DNA of 51,616 nucleotides from an uncultured Collinsella sp. (GCA_958370325.1 CATXJW010000013.1:1-51616), one strand, 5' to 3'. Numbered from the stretch's first letter, positions 8,416 through 16,303 are shown. Numbers and translations: made by a program. Notes: generated by a model from the letters alone, not told the origin.

Positions 8416-8456
8416 ATTGTAACCAGTCTTTTTGGGACGGAGCTAAAAAGACTGGT
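8416..8456 (-). promoter_or_regulatory. -10 box and perfect palindrome upstream of ygiQ-like gene
   Basis: On the reverse strand TACAAT (8421-8416) is a good -10 box. Directly upstream are ACCAGTCTTTTT (8422-8433) and AAAAAGACTGGT (8445-8456), a perfect 12-bp inverted repeat with an 11-base loop that covers the expected -35 region. It may be an operator or an inserted dispersed palindrome. Confidence 0.5.
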
Positions 8457-8637
8457 GGAGTACATGGGCTGGCGGATCGGCGTGTCGATACAGGTATCGT
8501 TTGTTTCCAGACTGTGTATCCCCGTGTCGAAGGGGTCGTCTCGCGCGCATGCCATGTTGTCAATGGGTTACAGTATGAACGGCGGCTATGTTTCCGCCAA
8601 CGCACGAGAGGGTCGTCAACAAGGAGGATGCACGACG

Positions 8638-9354
8638 ATGCAACGTGCCAAGCAGATATCGGAGTCCATCGAACTGGGCATTATCCTGGCGCTCGCCGGC
8701 GGCTTTATGGATGTGTATTCGTACATTGGGCGCGATCATGTTTTCGCAAACGCGCAGACGGGCAATATCTTGCTGGTGGGCGTGAGCATCTCGGAGGGCA
8801 ACTGGACGCTGGCGGGACGCTACTTCTTTCCCGTGGTGTCGTTTGCCGTGGGCATTATGCTTGCCGACCTGGTTCACGAGCGGTTTGGCAGTGTGATTCA
8901 CTGGCGCCAGGTGACGGTGTTTTTTGAAGCCGTTATCTTGCTGGGCGTGAGCTTTATCCCGGGTGGCGATTTCAACCTGCTCGCCAACTGCCTCACTTCG
9001 TTTGCCTGCGGTATGCAAGTCGAGAGCTTCCGCAAGATCCACGGTCACGGCATCGCCACGACCATGTGCATCGGCAACTTGCGCAACGCGCTGCAAAACG
9101 TGGACGATTACATCATCACCCACAAGCGCGGTTTTTTGGAAAACGGCCTGCTGTACTTTGGCGTGATCTTTACCTTTGTGTTTGGCGCCGTGTTGGGCAA
9201 CTGGTGTATTGAGCGCATGGGGTTGCACTCCATTGCGGTGGCGAGCGTGCTGCTGTTTATCGCGTTTGCCATCATGTTCATTGACCGCGAGCGCGACTTG
9301 CGTTTTCGCTGGAAGGTTGCGGCCGAGGCTTGGAAAGACGCCTGCCAAAAATAG
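8638..9354 (+). CDS. YoaK family (DUF1275) membrane protein
   Basis: 238 aa with about six hydrophobic segments. The opening GIILALAGGFMDVYSYIGRD and FANAQTGNILLVG are characteristic of DUF1275, a family of small integral membrane proteins of unknown function. ATG 8638 is preceded by AAGGAGG; the open frame continues back to 8404 through non-conserved sequence. It is transcribed away from the ygiQ-like gene and followed by a terminator, so it looks monocistronic. Confidence 0.88.
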   Translation: MQRAKQISESIELGIILALAGGFMDVYSYIGRDHVFANAQTGNILLVGVSISEGNWTLAGRYFFPVVSFAVGIMLADLVHERFGSVIHWRQVTVFFEAVILLGVSFIPGGDFNLLANCLTSFACGMQVESFRKIHGHGIATTMCIGNLRNALQNVDDYIITHKRGFLENGLLYFGVIFTFVFGAVLGNWCIERMGLHSIAVASVLLFIAFAIMFIDRERDLRFRWKVAAEAWKDACQK

Positions 9355-9364
9355 CGGCAGGATG

Positions 9365-9438
9365 TGGCAAGGGGGCAATCCCCTTGCCAGATAGATCGAT
9401 AATGGGGAGGGGACGGTCATCTCGGCCGTCCCTTTTTT
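9365..9438 (+). terminator. Tandem hairpins, the second an intrinsic terminator
   Basis: TGGCAAGGGG (9365-9374) pairs with 9380-9389. A second hairpin, GGGACGG (9410-9416) with CCGTCCC (9426-9432), is followed by six T. It ends the DUF1275 transcript. Confidence 0.8.
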
Positions 9439-9466
9439 GTTTAGTGGTCAGGTGATGACGATACCA

Positions 9467-9488
9467 GTTGTTGAAACGCTTTAACAAC
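9467..9488 (+). promoter_or_regulatory. 22-bp imperfect palindrome, candidate operator for the alcohol dehydrogenase
   Basis: GTTGTTGAAAC and GCTTTAACAAC form a dyad matching at 9 of 11 positions per half, centred on CG. A central CpG dyad is typical of LacI/CcpA-type operators, and the TTGTTGAA...TTAACAA outline also recalls Rex sites. It lies about 100 bases before the start codon. The regulator is not identified. Confidence 0.5.
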
Positions 9489-9584
9489 TTTGATGTTCTC
9501 ACGCGTTTTTTGTTTCAAAAGCGTTAGGATGGGACATATAGCGCGGGGCGTAACGGGTGCCCCGCACACGATAGGAGGCTATCA

Positions 9585-10751
9585 ATGGCTAATCGTTTCG
9601 TTCTCAATACCATCTCTTATCATGGTTCCGGCGCCATCAAGGAGATCCCCGGCGAGCTCCAGCGTCGCGGCTACAAGAAGATCTTCGTCTGCTCCGACCC
9701 CGATCTGGTCAAGTTTGGCGTTACCGCTAAGGTGACCGACGAGCTCGACGCCGCCGGTATCGCTTGGAGCCTCTACTCCGAGATCAAGCCCAACCCCACC
9801 ATCCAGAACGTCAAGGACGGCGTCGAGGCCTTCAAGGCCGCCGAGGCTGACGCTATCGTGACCATCGGTGGCGGCTCCTCCATGGACACCGCCAAGGCTA
9901 TCGGCATCATCATCAACAACCCCGAGTTCGCCGATGTCCGCAGCCTCGAGGGCGTTGCTCCCACTAAGAACCACGCCGTGTTTACCATCGCTGTGCCGAC
10001 GACCGCCGGTACCGCTGCCGAGGTGACCATCAACTACGTCATCACCGACCCCGAGAAGGTCCGCAAGTTCGTGTGCGTCGACACCAACGACGCCCCCGAG
10101 GTCGCCGTCGTCGACCCCGACATGATGGCTTCCATGCCCGCCGGCCTGACCGCCTCCACCGGCATGGACGCTCTGACCCACGCCATCGAGGGCTACACTA
10201 CCAAGGGCGCTTGGGAGCTCTCCGACATGTTCCACTTTGAGGCTATTAAGCTGATCAGCGAGAACCTGCGCGACTCCGTCGCCGAGGCCAAGTCCGGCCA
10301 GCCCGGCTCCGGCCGCGAGGGCATGGCTCTTGGCCAGTATGTCGCCGGCATGGGCTTCTCCAACGTTGGCCTGGGCATCGACCACGCCATGGCTCACACC
10401 CTGTCCGCTCACTACGACACCCCGCACGGCGTCGCTTGCGCCATGCTGCTGCCGATCGCCATGGAGTTCAACAAGCCGGTTTGCGCCGAGCGCCTGGCCA
10501 AGGTTGCCGTTGCCATGGGCGTTGACACCACGGGTATGAGCACCGACGAGGCTGCCGACGCCGCTATCGCCGCCGTCAAGCAGCTCTCTGCCGATGTGAA
10601 CATCCCGCACGTCTGCGAGGCCATGAAGGCCGACGAGATCGAGGTCTTGGCCAAGGACGCCATGGCCGACGCCTGCTTCCCGGGCAACCCGCGCGAGGCG
10701 ACGCTCGACGACGTTATCGAGCTCTTCAAGAAGATCTGCCCGGCTGCCTAA
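9585..10751 (+). CDS. Iron-containing alcohol dehydrogenase (FucO-like, group III)
   Basis: 388 aa, cytoplasmic NAD(H)-dependent interconversion of aldehydes and alcohols. The nucleotide-binding GGGSSMDTAKA motif and the metal ligands are present: D195 and H199 (GMDALTHAIEGY), H267 (GIDHAMAH) and H281 (TPHG), with the same spacing pattern as lactaldehyde/1,2-propanediol oxidoreductase FucO. Codons are overwhelmingly C- or G-ending and highly restricted, more so than in neighbours, which suggests very high expression as expected for a main fermentative ethanol or propanediol enzyme. ATG 9585 follows AGGAGG. A palindromic operator candidate lies upstream and a strong terminator downstream, so it is a single-gene unit. 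The exact aldehyde substrate cannot be told from sequence. Confidence 0.93.
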   Translation: MANRFVLNTISYHGSGAIKEIPGELQRRGYKKIFVCSDPDLVKFGVTAKVTDELDAAGIAWSLYSEIKPNPTIQNVKDGVEAFKAAEADAIVTIGGGSSMDTAKAIGIIINNPEFADVRSLEGVAPTKNHAVFTIAVPTTAGTAAEVTINYVITDPEKVRKFVCVDTNDAPEVAVVDPDMMASMPAGLTASTGMDALTHAIEGYTTKGAWELSDMFHFEAIKLISENLRDSVAEAKSGQPGSGREGMALGQYVAGMGFSNVGLGIDHAMAHTLSAHYDTPHGVACAMLLPIAMEFNKPVCAERLAKVAVAMGVDTTGMSTDEAADAAIAAVKQLSADVNIPHVCEAMKADEIEVLAKDAMADACFPGNPREATLDDVIELFKKICPAA

Positions 10752-10807
10752 CTTGGTTCGGCGGGCCCCTGCCCGTTAGCCCCACAATCGTCCTCGGACA
10801 TGTCGGA

Positions 10808-10845
10808 AGCCCCCGCTGCGCACTTCGTGCAGCGGGGGCTTTTTG
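10808..10845 (+). terminator. Strong intrinsic terminator of the alcohol dehydrogenase gene
   Basis: AGCCCCCGCTGC (10808-10819) pairs perfectly with GCAGCGGGGGCT (10829-10840), followed by a T-run. Confidence 0.92.
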
Positions 10846-10919
10846 TGCCGCGCCGATGCCCCGATATGGGCAAAACCAAGGCATGCTGCCCGCTGCGGAT
10901 AGGTGGTGCACTTCCCAGC

Positions 10920-11151
10920 GTGCATTTTTGGGAGCATTCAGCAAGCTCTGAAAAATGCATAACGTTGTGAATGGGCCGTAGTGGCCCGCGGGCCCATCGA
11001 CAGTCCTTGTGGGCGGGCTATCGATGGGCGGAGATGGCTGTCGCCGCGTTTTTGGTTTGCGCCGGCCTGCAACACTGCTGTAACCACGTCGTTATGTCGG
11101 TTGTGGTGGGGCCGTTGGGGCCCACGGTGCTGAATACTCCGTTTTTTGCAC
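10920..11151. repeat. 232-bp non-coding element bounded by imperfect inverted repeats
   Basis: The left end 10920-10943 and the right end 11128-11151 are inverted copies matching at 17 of 24 positions; the shared blocks are TGCTGAAT, CTCC and TGCAC. Inside the left end a separate hairpin, GCATTTTT (10922-10929) with AAAAATGC (10951-10958), can form. The interior has no convincing reading frame. The arrangement resembles a MITE-like or other dispersed non-coding repeat. Confidence 0.5.
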
Positions 11152-11361
11152 GGTCTAAGGTGGGGCACCCTGAGACGAAGCAAAAAGATGCCTCATTTCT
11201 ATGCAGATACCGATAGGATTTATGCAAGATTGGGATTGTAAACCGTGCGCGTGCAGAAAACCGGTGCGGGGACGTCTGGAGGCGGTTCGGCTCCTGGGGC
11301 ATTGCACGTGCAGAACGGTTAAAATCGGGACTCGGTCTTAGTTTTACTTGGAAGGATGCAT
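11152..11361 (+). other. Intergenic remainder before the M42 peptidase
   Basis: With the preceding element this completes a gap of about 600 bases between the alcohol dehydrogenase and the peptidase. A TAAAAT (11320-11325) could serve as a -10 box about 35 bases before the peptidase start, but no good -35 is seen. No RNA gene or riboswitch was recognised. Confidence 0.35.
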
Positions 11362-12405
11362 ATGGCTTCTAATGTTGATGCTTCTCTAGAGGAGACGCTC
11401 TCCTATATTACTGACCAGTTGAAGGCGCTTACCTCGATTGCTTCGCCTACGGGCTATACCCGTGCGGCGACTGATTATCTGATGGAGACCCTGCGCGATA
11501 TGGGGTTTGGGCCCGAGCGTTCTAATAAGGGTAACGTGCTCGTTGAGCTTGGTGGCGAGGGTGAGCCGCTCGTGTTGGCGAGCCATGTCGATACTCTGGG
11601 CGCCATGGTGCGCTCCATTAAGGACAATGGTCGCCTGCGCCCCACGACGCTCGGTGGGCACCAGTGGTCCACGGCTGATGGCGAGAACTGCACCGTTTAC
11701 ACGCGCGATGGCAATGTCTACACGGGTGTGGTCCTCAACACCGAGCCTTCGGCGCATGTGGCCGATGAGCCGGTCAAGACCATCGAGAAGAACATGGAGA
11801 TCCTGCTCGATGAGAATGTCGACAGCAAGGATGATGTGCTTGAGCTGGGCATTCAGACTGGCGACATCATCGCTATGGATCCGCGTACCACGGTGACGGA
11901 GAGCGGCTACATCAAGAGCCGCTTCTTGGACGACAAACTGTCCGCGTCGATTCTGCTTGGTTTGGCCCGCGCCGTTGCCGACGGCGAGGTGACCCTTTCG
12001 CGCAAGGTTTCGCTGCTCTTTACGGTGTACGAGGAGGTCGGCCACGGCGGTGCGTTTGTGCCGGCCGACACGCGCGAGATGATCAGCGTGGACATGGGCT
12101 GCGTGGGCGACGACCTGGGCTGCACCGAGCGCATGGTTTCGATTTGCGCCAAGGATTCGGGCGGTCCGTACAACTACGACCTGGTAACCACGCTGTCCAA
12201 CATCGCGCGCGAGCTGGAGCTCGATTACGCCATCGATGTGTACCCGCACTACGGCTCCGACGTCGAGGCCACGCTCTCGGCCGGCTACGACATTCGCCAT
12301 GGTCTGATCGGCCCCGGCGTGTACGCGAGCCACAACTACGAGCGCAGCCACATCGACGGCGTGCGCAATACCTACGAGCTGGTTCGCGCCTACGTTCAGC
12401 GCTAG
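11362..12405 (+). CDS. M42 family metallopeptidase (glutamyl aminopeptidase/endoglucanase-like)
   Basis: 347 aa, a cytoplasmic di-metal aminopeptidase. Metal and catalytic motifs of the family are in order: LASHVDTLGAM, RFLDDKLSAS, YEEVGHGGAF (catalytic Glu next to a metal ligand), SVDMGC and SHNYERSHIDG. M42 enzymes form large tetrahedral assemblies that finish off peptides from protein breakdown. ATG 11362 is preferred over the in-frame ATG 11356, which is directly abutted by the ribosome site GGAAGG. A terminator follows at once, so it is monocistronic. Confidence 0.92.
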   Translation: MASNVDASLEETLSYITDQLKALTSIASPTGYTRAATDYLMETLRDMGFGPERSNKGNVLVELGGEGEPLVLASHVDTLGAMVRSIKDNGRLRPTTLGGHQWSTADGENCTVYTRDGNVYTGVVLNTEPSAHVADEPVKTIEKNMEILLDENVDSKDDVLELGIQTGDIIAMDPRTTVTESGYIKSRFLDDKLSASILLGLARAVADGEVTLSRKVSLLFTVYEEVGHGGAFVPADTREMISVDMGCVGDDLGCTERMVSICAKDSGGPYNYDLVTTLSNIARELELDYAIDVYPHYGSDVEATLSAGYDIRHGLIGPGVYASHNYERSHIDGVRNTYELVRAYVQR

Positions 12406-12438
12406 GGGAGCAGCTTGCGACTCGGCTGATCAATCGCT

Positions 12439-12464
12439 AAGGCCCGATTTCTCGGGCCTTTTTT
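12439..12464 (+). terminator. Intrinsic terminator of the M42 peptidase gene
   Basis: GGCCCGA (12441-12447) pairs with TCGGGCC (12452-12458), followed by six T. Confidence 0.9.
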
Positions 12465-12475
12465 CGCTTTTGGTC

Positions 12476-12512
12476 GTTTAGTATTATGATGTCTGTAATC
12501 TATTAACTAAAC
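12476..12512 (+). promoter_or_regulatory. Inverted repeat upstream of the HTH-HipA gene
   Basis: GTTTAGT (12476-12482) and ACTAAAC (12506-12512) are exact inverted copies in an AT-rich patch within 70 bases of the start codon. This is a plausible autoregulatory operator for the DNA-binding domain encoded downstream. Confidence 0.5.
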
Positions 12513-12543
12513 GTGTAAATTACTTAACGAGGTGATGCGGTGT

Positions 12544-13917
12544 ATGGATACGTCTGAGTACTTGTCTATGGGTGATGCTGCCCGCCTGTTGGGCGTTACG
12601 AAAGCCCGCATATCTCAACTTGCCGCATCGGGAACGCTCGCGTTCGATATTGTGGGCGGACGGAAGATGGTTGAGTATGATTCTGCGCTCGCTTATCAAA
12701 AGGTCCGCAAACGTGGACGCCGTCCTGCGGCCGATGTGGGGCGCAAGTTTACGCTGATGTCCGCCGATTACGAGGTTGCGCGTGTTTCGTTTGATCCGAC
12801 ACGCGAGTTTTCCTTCGAAATCGCCGAGGTACTCGATGCACAGAGGATGCCGTTTGGCACGTGCTCGAGCTCTTCTCCTACGGTGAATAAACGGGAGCTC
12901 AACGTGTGGTGGAGCCATCGGTCGGTGCCTGACGTCCGCCCCGGACTCGTCTCGCGCTATCGTGAACTGGGAATTTCCAGTGGCATCGAGGTTCCGGTTC
13001 AGTGCCTGGGTCTCTCGCTTTCGGATTGCTATTGGTTGCGGCCGGCAGAATGCGACGGGCTCGAATGGCGAAACCTCAATTACTTCGAGAATGATTTTGA
13101 GCGATCGGCGCCCGAAGAGCGCTCGGGTTGGCTGGAAGGTATCGGTCTTAAAAATCCCGACAACACATCCGAGGGCGAGCTCCCTAAATCGTGGATGATC
13201 CGAAACGGCATTCGCGTTTTGGCTAAAGGGTGCGGGATGGACGATCAGCGTCCCTTTAACGAGGCGGTTGCAACGGCTCTACATCGTCGCTTGCTGTCGG
13301 AGGGCGAGTTTGTTCCTTACACGGTTGAGCGGATGTTCGATGGCCCTGTGTGTCTGTGCGACGACTTTCTTGACGGCCGCGAGGAATACGTTCCGGCTGT
13401 TTACGTTAAGAACGCCCTTGGCGGCCAGCGAGGAAGCTCGACGTACGACCGGTACTGCCGCTACCTTAGCAAGCATGGTGCCGATGAGGCCGCTGTGAGA
13501 AGGTCTATGTCGCAGATGATTGTCTGCGATGCCCTTTTGGCCAACAGCGACCGCCATTGGCGAAACTTCGGCATCATCCGCAATGTCGACACCCTGGAGA
13601 TAAGGCCTGCACCGCTGTTCGATAGCGGCAACTGTCTGTGGTATAACGTGCCAACTGTCGTGCTCGCAGCTGGGGAGTTTGGGTTTGCCGCTAAGCCGTT
13701 TGGGCCCGACCCTTCCGTCCAGCTGGCGCTTGCGGATTCGCTCGATTGGTTCGATTCATCGCGGCTCAACGGATTTGTTGATGAGGCGATCGAGATTCTT
13801 TCGCAGAGCAAATGGGCCGCGGCGGAGGGTCGACTCGAGGCCATCCGCCGCGGCCTCGAGCGTCGCGTAATCGAGGTTGGTGCCGCTGTTGAGGTACTTC
13901 GACACGTGCAGCGATAA
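12544..13917 (+). CDS. HipA-like kinase with fused N-terminal helix-turn-helix
   Basis: 457 aa. Residues about 5-50 (YLSMGDAARLLGVTKARI, then SQLAASGTLAF) form a MerR/excisionase-like helix-turn-helix. The rest follows the HipA Ser/Thr kinase fold: a GELPKSW loop similar to the HipA nucleotide loop, catalytic D336 in NSDRHWRNFG, and metal-binding D360 in PLFDSG. HipA proteins phosphorylate targets such as glutamyl-tRNA synthetase and cause dormancy, usually restrained by a separate HipB. No hipB neighbour exists here, so the fused HTH may do the DNA-binding part. ATG 12544 is chosen over 12535 for ribosome-site spacing. The middle region is divergent from classical HipA, so the substrate is unknown. 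Confidence 0.8.
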   Translation: MDTSEYLSMGDAARLLGVTKARISQLAASGTLAFDIVGGRKMVEYDSALAYQKVRKRGRRPAADVGRKFTLMSADYEVARVSFDPTREFSFEIAEVLDAQRMPFGTCSSSSPTVNKRELNVWWSHRSVPDVRPGLVSRYRELGISSGIEVPVQCLGLSLSDCYWLRPAECDGLEWRNLNYFENDFERSAPEERSGWLEGIGLKNPDNTSEGELPKSWMIRNGIRVLAKGCGMDDQRPFNEAVATALHRRLLSEGEFVPYTVERMFDGPVCLCDDFLDGREEYVPAVYVKNALGGQRGSSTYDRYCRYLSKHGADEAAVRRSMSQMIVCDALLANSDRHWRNFGIIRNVDTLEIRPAPLFDSGNCLWYNVPTVVLAAGEFGFAAKPFGPDPSVQLALADSLDWFDSSRLNGFVDEAIEILSQSKWAAAEGRLEAIRRGLERRVIEVGAAVEVLRHVQR

Positions 13918-13925
13918 ACCCGCGG

Positions 13926-15026
13926 CTACTTAAGTGCGCCGGTCACGGTGCCGCCGCCCAGGACGACGTCGCCGCGATAGACGACGACGGCTTGGCCGGG
14001 GGCGATGGCTCGTTGCGGCTCGTCAAAGGTCAGCAACATTTGCCCGTCTTCGCCGCGCGTAAGGGTCGCTGCCTGGTCTTTCTGACGGTAGCGGTACTTG
14101 GCGCCCACGCGAATGCCGCCGGCATCGAGCTCTGCCTCCATGCGGTCGGCAGGGGCGCTCCAAATCCAGTCGTTGGCCGTGAGCGCCGTGGCCGTCAGGT
14201 CCTCTGCCTCGCCCAGATGCACGGTGTTGTTGACGGCGTCGACACCCGTTACGTACACGGGATGCGCCATCGCGACGCCCAAGCCCTTACGCTGGCCGAT
14301 GGTGTAGCGCAGCGCGCCGTTGTGGCGCCCAACCACGCTGCCGTCGCGCCATACGATGTTGCCCGGTGCAGCGGCATGTCCGCAGCGGCGCTCGATATAG
14401 CCCGCGTAGTCGCCGTCTGGAATAAAGCAGATGTCCTCGCTTTCGGCCTTCTTGGCGTTAACAAAGCCCTGTTCGGCGGCAATGCGGCGCACGTCGCGCT
14501 CTTTGTCCAAGCCTGCCAGCGGAAAAATCGTGCGCGCCAGACGCTCCTGCGTAAGCGAATACAAAAAGTAACTCTGGTCCTTTTTGGGGTCCTCGCCGCG
14601 ATGCAGCTGCCAGGTGCCGTCTGCCGCCTGGCTTGTTTTGGCGTAATGTCCCGTTGCGATGTAGTCGCAGCCCATGTCCAGCGCCGCATCGAGCAGCGCG
14701 CCAAACTTAATGTGGCGGTTGCAGATAATGCACGGATTGGGCGTCAGCCCCTCCTGATAGGCGCTCACAAAACGCTCGATAACGCTGTGGTCGAAGGTCT
14801 GCTGCAAGTCGAGCACATGGTGTGGAATGCCAATGCGATCGGCAACGGCCTTCGCGTCGGCGATGTCGCGGTCGACTTTGCTCATGCCCGTGGCGGGGTC
14901 GGGCGCGGGGCAGGTGAGGCGCATGGTGGCACCGACACATTCGTAACCCTGACTTTTGAGCAGATACGCGGTCACGCTGGAATCGACGCCGCCGCTCATG
15001 GCGACGAGCACGCGCTTGTTGTGCAT
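13926..15026 (-). CDS. mnmA: tRNA-specific 2-thiouridylase MnmA
   Basis: 366 aa. Installs the 2-thio group on U34 of tRNA-Lys, -Glu and -Gln. The PP-loop MSGGVDSSV is at the N-terminus, the two catalytic cysteines are in PNPCIICN and EDICFIPDG, and the C-terminal barrel ends with RAIAPGQAVV. Length is typical. The start has GGAGAACC upstream. It lies downstream of cysK on the same strand, which fits sulfur supply from cysteine, but a strong terminator-like hairpin separates it from cysK. It converges with the HipA-like gene with an 8-base gap. Confidence 0.97.
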   Translation of the reverse strand: MHNKRVLVAMSGGVDSSVTAYLLKSQGYECVGATMRLTCPAPDPATGMSKVDRDIADAKAVADRIGIPHHVLDLQQTFDHSVIERFVSAYQEGLTPNPCIICNRHIKFGALLDAALDMGCDYIATGHYAKTSQAADGTWQLHRGEDPKKDQSYFLYSLTQERLARTIFPLAGLDKERDVRRIAAEQGFVNAKKAESEDICFIPDGDYAGYIERRCGHAAAPGNIVWRDGSVVGRHNGALRYTIGQRKGLGVAMAHPVYVTGVDAVNNTVHLGEAEDLTATALTANDWIWSAPADRMEAELDAGGIRVGAKYRYRQKDQAATLTRGEDGQMLLTFDEPQRAIAPGQAVVVYRGDVVLGGGTVTGALK

Positions 15027-15054
15027 GGGGAGGTTCTCCTTGGTGGCATGTGGC

Positions 15055-15094
15055 CAAAAAAGAAAAGCGGCGCGGGAGGCTGGTTCCGCGCCGC
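15055..15094 (-). terminator. Strong intrinsic terminator between cysK and mnmA
   Basis: On the reverse strand GCGGCGCGG (15094-15086) pairs with CCGCGCCGC (15075-15067), followed by a T-rich run with a single C. It ends only 28 bases before the mnmA start codon. It could terminate cysK or act as an attenuator in the mnmA leader; TACAAT (15104-15099) just upstream could be a -10 box. Confidence 0.8.
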
Positions 15095-15206
15095 AGACAT
15101 TGTAGCAAGTTCGGGCGTCCTGTGGGACACCCTGTTGGGATGAGCTAAGGCTGCCAGAAGAGAGGGGAGACCGGCGTGCCCTGGGCTCGTTCTAGGAACG
15201 AGAGCT

Positions 15207-16145
15207 CTAGTCCTGGAAGAGTGCCGTGGACAGGTAGCGCTCGCCGGTGTCGGCGAGCAGCGCCACGATGGTCTTGCCCTCGTTCTCGGGGCGCTTGGCC
15301 AGCTGCAGTGCGGCCCACACGGCGGCGCCGGACGAAATGCCCACGAGCACGCCCTCCTTGTGGCCCACGGCGCGGCCGGTGGCAAAGGCGTCGTCGTTCT
15401 CGACGGGGATGATCTCGTCGTAGACCTGGGTGTCGAGGACGTCGGGCACAAAGCCGGCACCGATACCCTGGATCTTGTGCGGGCCGGCCTGGCCCTTGGA
15501 GAGCACCGGGGAGGTGGCGGGCTCGACGGCGACGACCTGAATCTCGGGGTTTTGCTCCTTGAGGAACTCGCCCACGCCGGTCACGGTGCCGCCGGTGCCG
15601 ACGCCGGCGACGAAGATGTCGACCTTGCCGTCGGTGTCGTCCCAGATCTCGGGGCCGGTCGTGGCCTTGTGAATGGCGGGGTTGGCGGGGTTCACAAACT
15701 GGCCGGCGATGATGCTGTTGGGAGTCTCCTTCTGCAGCTCCTCCGCCTTGGCGATAGCGCCCTTCATGCCCTTGGAGCCGTCGGTGAGCACGAGCTGCGC
15801 ACCGTATGCCTGCATCAGCTTGCGGCGCTCGACGGACATGGTCTCGGGCATGGTGATGATCACCTTGTAGCCGCGGGCCGCCGCCACCGAGGCGATGCCG
15901 ACGCCGGTGTTGCCGCTCGTGGGCTCGATGATGGTGTAGTCGCCGCCACGCACGAGCTTGCCGGCCTTCTCGGCCTCGTCAATCATGTTCTTGGCGACGC
16001 GGTCTTTAACGGACCCGGCGGGGTTGAAGTATTCCAGTTTGACGAGCACGCGGGCCTTGAGGTCCTCGTCGGCCTCAAAGTGGGTGAGCTCCAGGAGCGG
16101 GGTGTGGCCGATAAGCTGATCGATGGACGTGTAAACATTGCTCAT
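15207..16145 (-). CDS. cysK: Cysteine synthase A (O-acetylserine sulfhydrylase)
   Basis: 312 aa, a PLP enzyme making cysteine from O-acetylserine and sulfide. The PLP lysine is K47 in NPAGSVKDR, the substrate loop is EPTSGNTGVG, and the phosphate-binding loop is GTGGTVTG. Length and order match CysK. GGAGGTTCACC precedes the start. A promoter with -35 TTGCAT and -10 TAGTAT, 17 bases apart, is visible upstream, overlapped by dyads. The divergent Rrf2 regulator makes cysteine-responsive control likely, as with CymR in Bacillus. Confidence 0.97.
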   Translation of the reverse strand: MSNVYTSIDQLIGHTPLLELTHFEADEDLKARVLVKLEYFNPAGSVKDRVAKNMIDEAEKAGKLVRGGDYTIIEPTSGNTGVGIASVAAARGYKVIITMPETMSVERRKLMQAYGAQLVLTDGSKGMKGAIAKAEELQKETPNSIIAGQFVNPANPAIHKATTGPEIWDDTDGKVDIFVAGVGTGGTVTGVGEFLKEQNPEIQVVAVEPATSPVLSKGQAGPHKIQGIGAGFVPDVLDTQVYDEIIPVENDDAFATGRAVGHKEGVLVGISSGAAVWAALQLAKRPENEGKTIVALLADTGERYLSTALFQD

Positions 16146-16204
16146 GGTGAACCTCCAAAGTGTTCAAATGACTGGATACCGTGTGGTTTTACGGTGTGTG
16201 TAGC

Positions 16205-16303
16205 AGCAAAACCCACAAACCTTATAGGTTGTTCGTTTTGCTGTTGGGAAGCATACTAGACACTAAAGCCTAGTAATGCAATAGGAAATAGGAGTTTATT
16301 GCA
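16205..16303. promoter_or_regulatory. cysK promoter and nested dyads between cysK and the Rrf2 gene
   Basis: Reverse-strand promoter: -35 TTGCAT (16281-16276), 17-base spacer, -10 TAGTAT (16258-16253). ACTAG (16255-16259) and CTAGT (16270-16274) form a dyad across the -10 and spacer. TGCAATA (16277-16283) and TATTGCA (16297-16303) form another over the -35. Just downstream of the predicted start is a long dyad, AGCAAAAC (16205-16212) with GTTTTGCT (16235-16242), enclosing AACCT-TAT-AGGTT (16218-16230). These are good candidates for Rrf2/CymR-type binding sites. Confidence 0.6.

Noticed and set aside
8385..8555. N-terminal extension of the YgiQ-like protein to 8555
   Set aside because: The extra 57 codons are not conserved-looking, lack a ribosome site and would include the -10 box and palindrome.
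10971..11216. 81-codon forward frame in the alcohol dehydrogenase to peptidase gap
   Set aside because: It has no ribosome site and runs through the right inverted repeat of the non-coding element; composition does not look like a gene.
10752..11361. A tRNA, 6S RNA or riboswitch in the large intergenic gap
   Set aside because: No cloverleaf, T-loop consensus or known riboswitch core was found by eye.
15186..15202. CTCGTTC-TAG-GAACGAG hairpin after cysK, as a cysK terminator
   Set aside because: It lies at the very end of the gene without a T-run on the coding strand; the stronger hairpin at 15067-15094 fits better as the terminator.
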